From contig NC_073695.1 of NCBI RefSeq assembly GCF_029784165.1, positions 199,280,857 through 199,344,856 on the forward strand: a DNA stretch of 64,000 bases. Direction: 5' to 3'. Positions 60,149-64,000 of this stretch are shown here, one piece after another. This stretch comes from Wyeomyia smithii. Lineage: Eukaryota; Arthropoda; Insecta; Diptera; Culicidae. Below the pieces are notes generated by a model. The model was not told the DNA's origin, made no database searches, and saw only the letters and a program-made list of their open reading frames with translations. The position numbers were made by a program, and so were the translations under genes. Position 1 is the stretch's first letter, and every line of letters begins with the position of its first letter.

Positions 60149-63100
60149 TCAAATTCGATACTTGATATCTCTTAAAAAGTCATAAATAGGTATTACAAGC
60201 GCTGGGTTGCGGCTAGCAAGCGCATCCCGTACTTGCATTGTAAATGTCACTTTCTGTTTTCGGAGAGAATCAATAAGCTTGGTCCTTGCTCTGTGGTACT
60301 TAGGGCATACGAAGACTATATGATCTATATCTTCGTACCCTCCACATTCGCACAGATTACTATCGACTAAGTTTATTCGATAAAGGTGTGCGTTTGCAAC
60401 ATAGTGATTGGACATTAGGCGCGAAATAACTCGAATGAAATCTCGAGTTAAATCTAACCCTTTGAACCAAGCTTTTGTAGACACTTTGGGCGAAATCGAG
60501 TGCATCCATCGCCCAAGATCGTCTTTATCCCATTTTTCCTGCCAGTTTGCCAGGGCCAGTTGTCGAGGCAGGTGAAAATACTCGGTATAGATGATCGGTC
60601 TATCAAATATATCTCCTTCTATGGCACCCCTTTTCGCTAATAAATCAGCTTCTTCATTGCCTGGGATTGAGCAATGAGAGGGGACCCACACAAAGCAGAT
60701 AATGAAAGACCGATCAACCAGCACTTCTAATATCCGTCTAATTTCCGGAAGGAAATAGGACGGGTGCTTGACCGGTTTAATCGATCGGAGAGCTTCGATA
60801 GAACTGAGGCTGTCCGAGAAGATGAAATAATTGCCTGGTGTCTTGAGCTCGATAATTCGCAGCGAATTGTGTATGGCAGCTAATTCAGCTACATATATGG
60901 AGCAAGGCTGTGCCAGTTTGCGGGATATGTGATGATCTGTGTTAAAAACGCCATATCCGGATTGTCCATCCATCACAGATCCGTCCGTGAAAAAGGAGTT
61001 CTGTACTGGGAGGTGGCCGAATTTTGCCGAAAATATTGATGGCACAACTGTTGGTTTAAGGTGTTCGGGAATTCCATGGATTTCTTGTTTCATCGTCAAA
61101 TCAAATACAACAGAAGAATTGTTGAGCGATGTTGAAATCTCACGGGATGGAGCAACAACCGAAGGGTTTATCTCCATGGTCATGAACCGCTGGTATACTG
61201 ACATACAGGGTTTCTGAACAACTTCCAAACACCTCTCATAGTTCTCGATTATCATTGGGTTTGCTATCTCCGATCTGATGAGGAAACGAAGAGCCAACTC
61301 GAATAGCCTCTCTTTGAGTGGTAGTACTCCCGCAATGACCTCTAGGGACATGGTATGCGTCGATTGCATGCAGCCTAGAGCGATACGCAAACAACGGTAT
61401 TGTATCCTCTCTAGCTTCAGCATGTGTGAGGCTGCGACTCCTCCGAAGCATATGCTGCCGTATTCTATTACGGGGAGAATAGTGGTTTGGTAGAGTCGTA
61501 TTAAATCCTCTGGATGCGCTCCCCATGATGTTCCTGTTACCATCCGAAGAAAATTAATTCTCGGTTGGCATCTTTGCTTCAGGTAATTGGCATGTTTTTC
61601 CCATGTGCACTTAGAGTCATACCATACTCCTAGATACTTGAAGCTAGGTGACTGAGTGATGGGTATTCCGGACAGAACTAGCTCGAAGCGAGGTGGTGGT
61701 CGCTTTTTTGAAAAGACTACCATCTCCGTTTTTTCAAGCGAGAATTCGATTCCAAGACAACTGGCCCAACCGGTCAGATTATCTAGCGTATTTTGCAGGC
61801 TGTTTTTCATGTCTACAGCTAGAGTCGCCGTGACTGATACAACGCAGTCGTCAGCTAACTGGCGCATTGTACAGCCGTCCGTCAAGCATGTGTCGATGTC
61901 ACTGATGTAGAAGTTGTACAACAGCGGACTCAGACAAGAGCCTTGGGGGAGACCCATGTAGCTTGTTCGTGTTATTGTTGAAGAACCGTGGTTGAAAAGT
62001 AAATGCTTTTCAGACAGCAGGTTGATCAAAAAGTTTGTTAATATAGGGGAGAATCCTCTCTGATGCAATTTCTCGGAAAGAATTTCGATTGAAACTGAAT
62101 CAAATGCGCCTGTGATATCCAGGAAAACCGAGGTCATTTGTTGTTTGCTGCCAAGAGCCATTTCCGCTTCTGTGGCTAGCAATGCCAGGCAATCGTTAGG
62201 GCCCTTGCCCCTACGGAAGCCGAACTGGGTCTCTGATAGTTGGTTAGTTGTTTCTGCCCAGTTGTCAAGTCTACGCAGGATCATTTTTTCAAGCAATTTG
62301 CGTATGCATGAGAGCATCGCAATCGGCCTGTACGAGCGGTGATCTGCGGCAGGTTTGTCTGGCTTTTTGATTGCGATAATCTTAACCTGTCTCCAAGCAT
62401 CCGGAATCATATTGTTCCTGATAAGCTTATTAAACAGTTTAAGAAATCGTAGCTTGGCCGAGTCCGGCAGGTTTTTCATCAAATTAAATTTGATCCTGTC
62501 CGGTCCTGGAGCCTTGTTCTTGCAAGACGCGAGGGCAATTGAAAACTCCAACATGGTAAATTCTGATTCTTCAATAGCTGTTGTATCGCTAAATTTTTGC
62601 TGTGATGGGACAGCGTCTGGGCATACCTTTTTCGCGAAATCATAGATCCAACGTTCAGAGTATTCATTAGCCTCATTACTGTCCGACCTATTGCGCATTT
62701 TTCGAGCCGTATTCCAGAGATAGCTCATAGAAGCATCTCTGGGTAACGAGCTTATGAAATATTGCCAGTATGATCTTTCTTTCAGTTTGTGTAGCTTAGA
62801 CTGTTTTATTTCCAGCTCCCTAAACTGATCATAAAGCTCAATTGAACCACCATCCCTGAATGCTATGTATGATGCTTTTAGAGCTTTTTTTATCTCGGTG
62901 CATTCTTTGTCCCACCATTGCTTGTTGGGACGAATTTTCAACTTGTTCTCAGGGGCAGGTCTCTTCTGAGATTGCAACGCGCTATCTAGCACTAATGTTG
63001 CAAGGAAGTTGTATTCGTCGGATGAAGAAAGCTCATCCGTTGTTTCGAGACCCTGGGATATTGTGTTCGAGAATTTTTCCCAATCAATATTCCGGGTAAG

Positions 63101-63826
63101 ATCATACTCTACTTCGACTGTGGTAGCAGAATGGAGCCTGCTCTTAATCGAAATACTGATTGGCAAATGGTCGCTACCGTGGGGATCTTGAATAATCTCC
63201 CATTTGCAGTCCAAAGCCATTGAGGAGGAACACATCGACAAGTCTAATGTGCTCTCTCGTATTGGAGGCCTTGCAATTCTCGTAGCTAACCCAGGTATGT
63301 TCAATAAGGTCATATCGAAGTCATCGAGAAAGCTTTCAATAAGAACAGCGCGGCTATCATCCCTGGGTGCGCCCCACGCCGTACCGTGAGAATTGAAATC
63401 TCCCAGGATGAGGCGTGGAGACGGAAGCAGTTCCGTTATTTGTGACAGCTGCAACCGGTTAATAACCGCTCTAGGCGGAATGTAGACTGATGCGACAGTG
63501 AGGCCCTCCCCAGCAATTGTTATATGGCAAGCAACAATTTCTATTGCATCAATTGCTGGGAGAGGAATTCGGAAGAATGGGTAGCATTTTTTGATACCAA
63601 GGAGCACTCCGCCATAAGAGTTTCCTCGGTCTAAACGGATGACATTGAAGTCTTGAACGGCAAGTGTCGTATCAGTTGACAACCATGTTTCAGATAGCGC
63701 GAAAATATCGCATTTGCTATCGTGAAGCAGGAGTTTAAATTTATCTAATTTGGGGATCAAGCTTCTACAGTTCCATTGTATGATCCTTGTTGTCGATTCG
63801 TCACTTCGGCTGTCTGATTTAGACAT
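60149..63826 (-). CDS. Non-LTR retrotransposon ORF2: endonuclease - reverse transcriptase - RNase H
   Basis: The product has about 1225 residues with no internal stop. The N-terminal APE-like endonuclease (about 14-235) shows IIQWNCRS, LSETWLS, ILGDFNSHGTAWG and GSDHLPI with the catalytic Asn/Glu/Asp/His. The RT (about 430-720) shows KAPGPDRIKFNLMK, QFGFRRGKGPNDCL, VFLDITGAFDSV, GLPQGSCLSPLLYNFY and QLADDCVV (DD catalytic pair). RNase H (about 950-1075) shows FFTDGSVMDG, YVAELAAIH, FSDSLSSIEAL and WVPSHCSIPGNEEADLLAK. Near the C-terminus CECGGYEDIDHIVFVCPKYH is a CCHC-type motif. I chose the ATG at 63,826; a TTG just before it is unlikely. The start overlaps the ORF1 stop by 8 bases (ATGTCTAA). 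All catalytic residues are present, so it may be recently active. Confidence 0.95.
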   Translation of the reverse strand: MSKSDSRSDESTTRIIQWNCRSLIPKLDKFKLLLHDSKCDIFALSETWLSTDTTLAVQDFNVIRLDRGNSYGGVLLGIKKCYPFFRIPLPAIDAIEIVACHITIAGEGLTVASVYIPPRAVINRLQLSQITELLPSPRLILGDFNSHGTAWGAPRDDSRAVLIESFLDDFDMTLLNIPGLATRIARPPIRESTLDLSMCSSSMALDCKWEIIQDPHGSDHLPISISIKSRLHSATTVEVEYDLTRNIDWEKFSNTISQGLETTDELSSSDEYNFLATLVLDSALQSQKRPAPENKLKIRPNKQWWDKECTEIKKALKASYIAFRDGGSIELYDQFRELEIKQSKLHKLKERSYWQYFISSLPRDASMSYLWNTARKMRNRSDSNEANEYSERWIYDFAKKVCPDAVPSQQKFSDTTAIEESEFTMLEFSIALASCKNKAPGPDRIKFNLMKNLPDSAKLRFLKLFNKLIRNNMIPDAWRQVKIIAIKKPDKPAADHRSYRPIAMLSCIRKLLEKMILRRLDNWAETTNQLSETQFGFRRGKGPNDCLALLATEAEMALGSKQQMTSVFLDITGAFDSVSIEILSEKLHQRGFSPILTNFLINLLSEKHLLFNHGSSTITRTSYMGLPQGSCLSPLLYNFYISDIDTCLTDGCTMRQLADDCVVSVTATLAVDMKNSLQNTLDNLTGWASCLGIEFSLEKTEMVVFSKKRPPPRFELVLSGIPITQSPSFKYLGVWYDSKCTWEKHANYLKQRCQPRINFLRMVTGTSWGAHPEDLIRLYQTTILPVIEYGSICFGGVAASHMLKLERIQYRCLRIALGCMQSTHTMSLEVIAGVLPLKERLFELALRFLIRSEIANPMIIENYERCLEVVQKPCMSVYQRFMTMEINPSVVAPSREISTSLNNSSVVFDLTMKQEIHGIPEHLKPTVVPSIFSAKFGHLPVQNSFFTDGSVMDGQSGYGVFNTDHHISRKLAQPCSIYVAELAAIHNSLRIIELKTPGNYFIFSDSLSSIEALRSIKPVKHPSYFLPEIRRILEVLVDRSFIICFVWVPSHCSIPGNEEADLLAKRGAIEGDIFDRPIIYTEYFHLPRQLALANWQEKWDKDDLGRWMHSISPKVSTKAWFKGLDLTRDFIRVISRLMSNHYVANAHLYRINLVDSNLCECGGYEDIDHIVFVCPKYHRARTKLIDSLRKQKVTFTMQVRDALASRNPALVIPIYDFLRDIKYRI

Positions 63827-64000
63827 CAAAGGATACGAACGCGAGGAGGGGCCATTTGGTGCTTAATTGCTTACCCAACATGCAAATTGTTGGAAGCCAA
63901 GCCGAAATCATACTCTTGAGGGAATCAGATAGACCAAAAGTGGTAAATATCCATTCAACGATCATTTTGAATGAGATACGTCCATCAGTGGTCGGTATTT
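63819..64000 (-). CDS. C-terminal end of retrotransposon ORF1 (partial)
   Basis: A minus-strand frame is open from the window edge to TAA at 63,821-63,819, about 60 codons including FKMIVEWIFTTFGLSDSLKS and KQLSTKWPLLAFVSFDV. It ends inside the ORF2 start (ATGTCTAA overlap). No zinc knuckle is visible in this short part. I call it ORF1 from its position upstream of ORF2; a chance frame cannot be excluded. Confidence 0.6.
   Translation of the reverse strand, partial: IPTTDGRISFKMIVEWIFTTFGLSDSLKSMISAWLPTICMLGKQLSTKWPLLAFVSFDV

Larger units (their letters stand above)
59685..64000 (-). mobile_element. I/R1-group non-LTR retrotransposon, apparently intact 3' part
   Basis: The element runs right to left and is cut by the window edge. 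Its 3' end is a 14-base poly(A) tail (T run 59685-59698 on the + strand) after a 3' UTR of about 450 bases. It carries ORF1 (partial) and a complete ORF2 with endonuclease, RT and RNase H, the set found in I, Loner, Outcast, LOA and related clades. The exact clade is not fixed. A diverged fragment lies at 52,659-53,312. Confidence 0.9.

Noticed and set aside
1..64000. CRISPR arrays, bacterial operons, rRNA genes or endogenous viral genes
   Set aside because: The window is eukaryotic; tandem repeats seen are minisatellites or MITE parts, and no ORF shows recognisable viral polymerase, capsid or glycoprotein motifs outside retrotransposons.

Overview
This window looks like a stretch of a mosquito chromosome, most likely Aedes or a close relative (an inference from repeat content and gene type; the species is not determined). 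It is AT-rich, spliced and dominated by transposable elements. It holds one confidently recognised host gene, on the + strand at about 48.0-59.4 kb: the J-domain co-chaperone Mrj (DNAJB6/DNAJB2 family). Mrj has five coding exons giving a 253-residue protein, two likely 5' untranslated exons, a 6.9-kb second intron full of nested transposons, and an extra in-phase exon that would give alternative J-domain ends.

Layout. 0-6.5 kb is largely unrecognised AT-rich DNA with a GC-rich promoter or first-exon-like patch at 1.9-2.35 kb. 6.5-20 kb is a mosaic of MITEs, foldback elements, a degenerate non-LTR reverse transcriptase fragment and a decayed 2.3-kb element with a broken Lys/Glu/Arg-rich ORF. 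20.6-23 kb contains a homotypic motif cluster, a TATA+Inr promoter-like site and a small cysteine-containing ORF. 23,626-24,125 is a 500-base assembly gap. 24,648-30,424 is a 5.8-kb insertion flanked by a 19-bp target duplication, with no long ORF. 30.7-32.2 kb is a foldback element carrying a tRNA-like module and split by a second foldback with Transib-like ends. 32.7-39.9 kb has a minisatellite, two hAT-type MITEs built around hexanucleotide repeats, and a 1.5-kb hAT-type foldback. 42.7-44.6 kb is a 5'-truncated Jockey/CR1-group non-LTR element (- strand). 45.8-47.1 kb is a hAT element with a broken transposase and a captured Ty3/gypsy gag-like piece. 59.7-64.0 kb is an apparently intact I/R1-group non-LTR retrotransposon (- strand) with endonuclease, reverse transcriptase, RNase H and a C-terminal CCHC motif; its ORF1 runs off the right edge.

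No prokaryotic features, CRISPR arrays, rRNA genes or recognisable endogenous viral genes were seen. I found no clearly new multi-gene system. The strongest unusual items are the alternative Mrj exon, the Transib-like hairpin inserted in a tRNA-bearing hairpin, the ORF-less 5.8-kb retroposon-like insertion, the hAT-gag chimera, and hAT MITEs with hexamer arrays. All similarity statements come from reading motifs, not from database searches.
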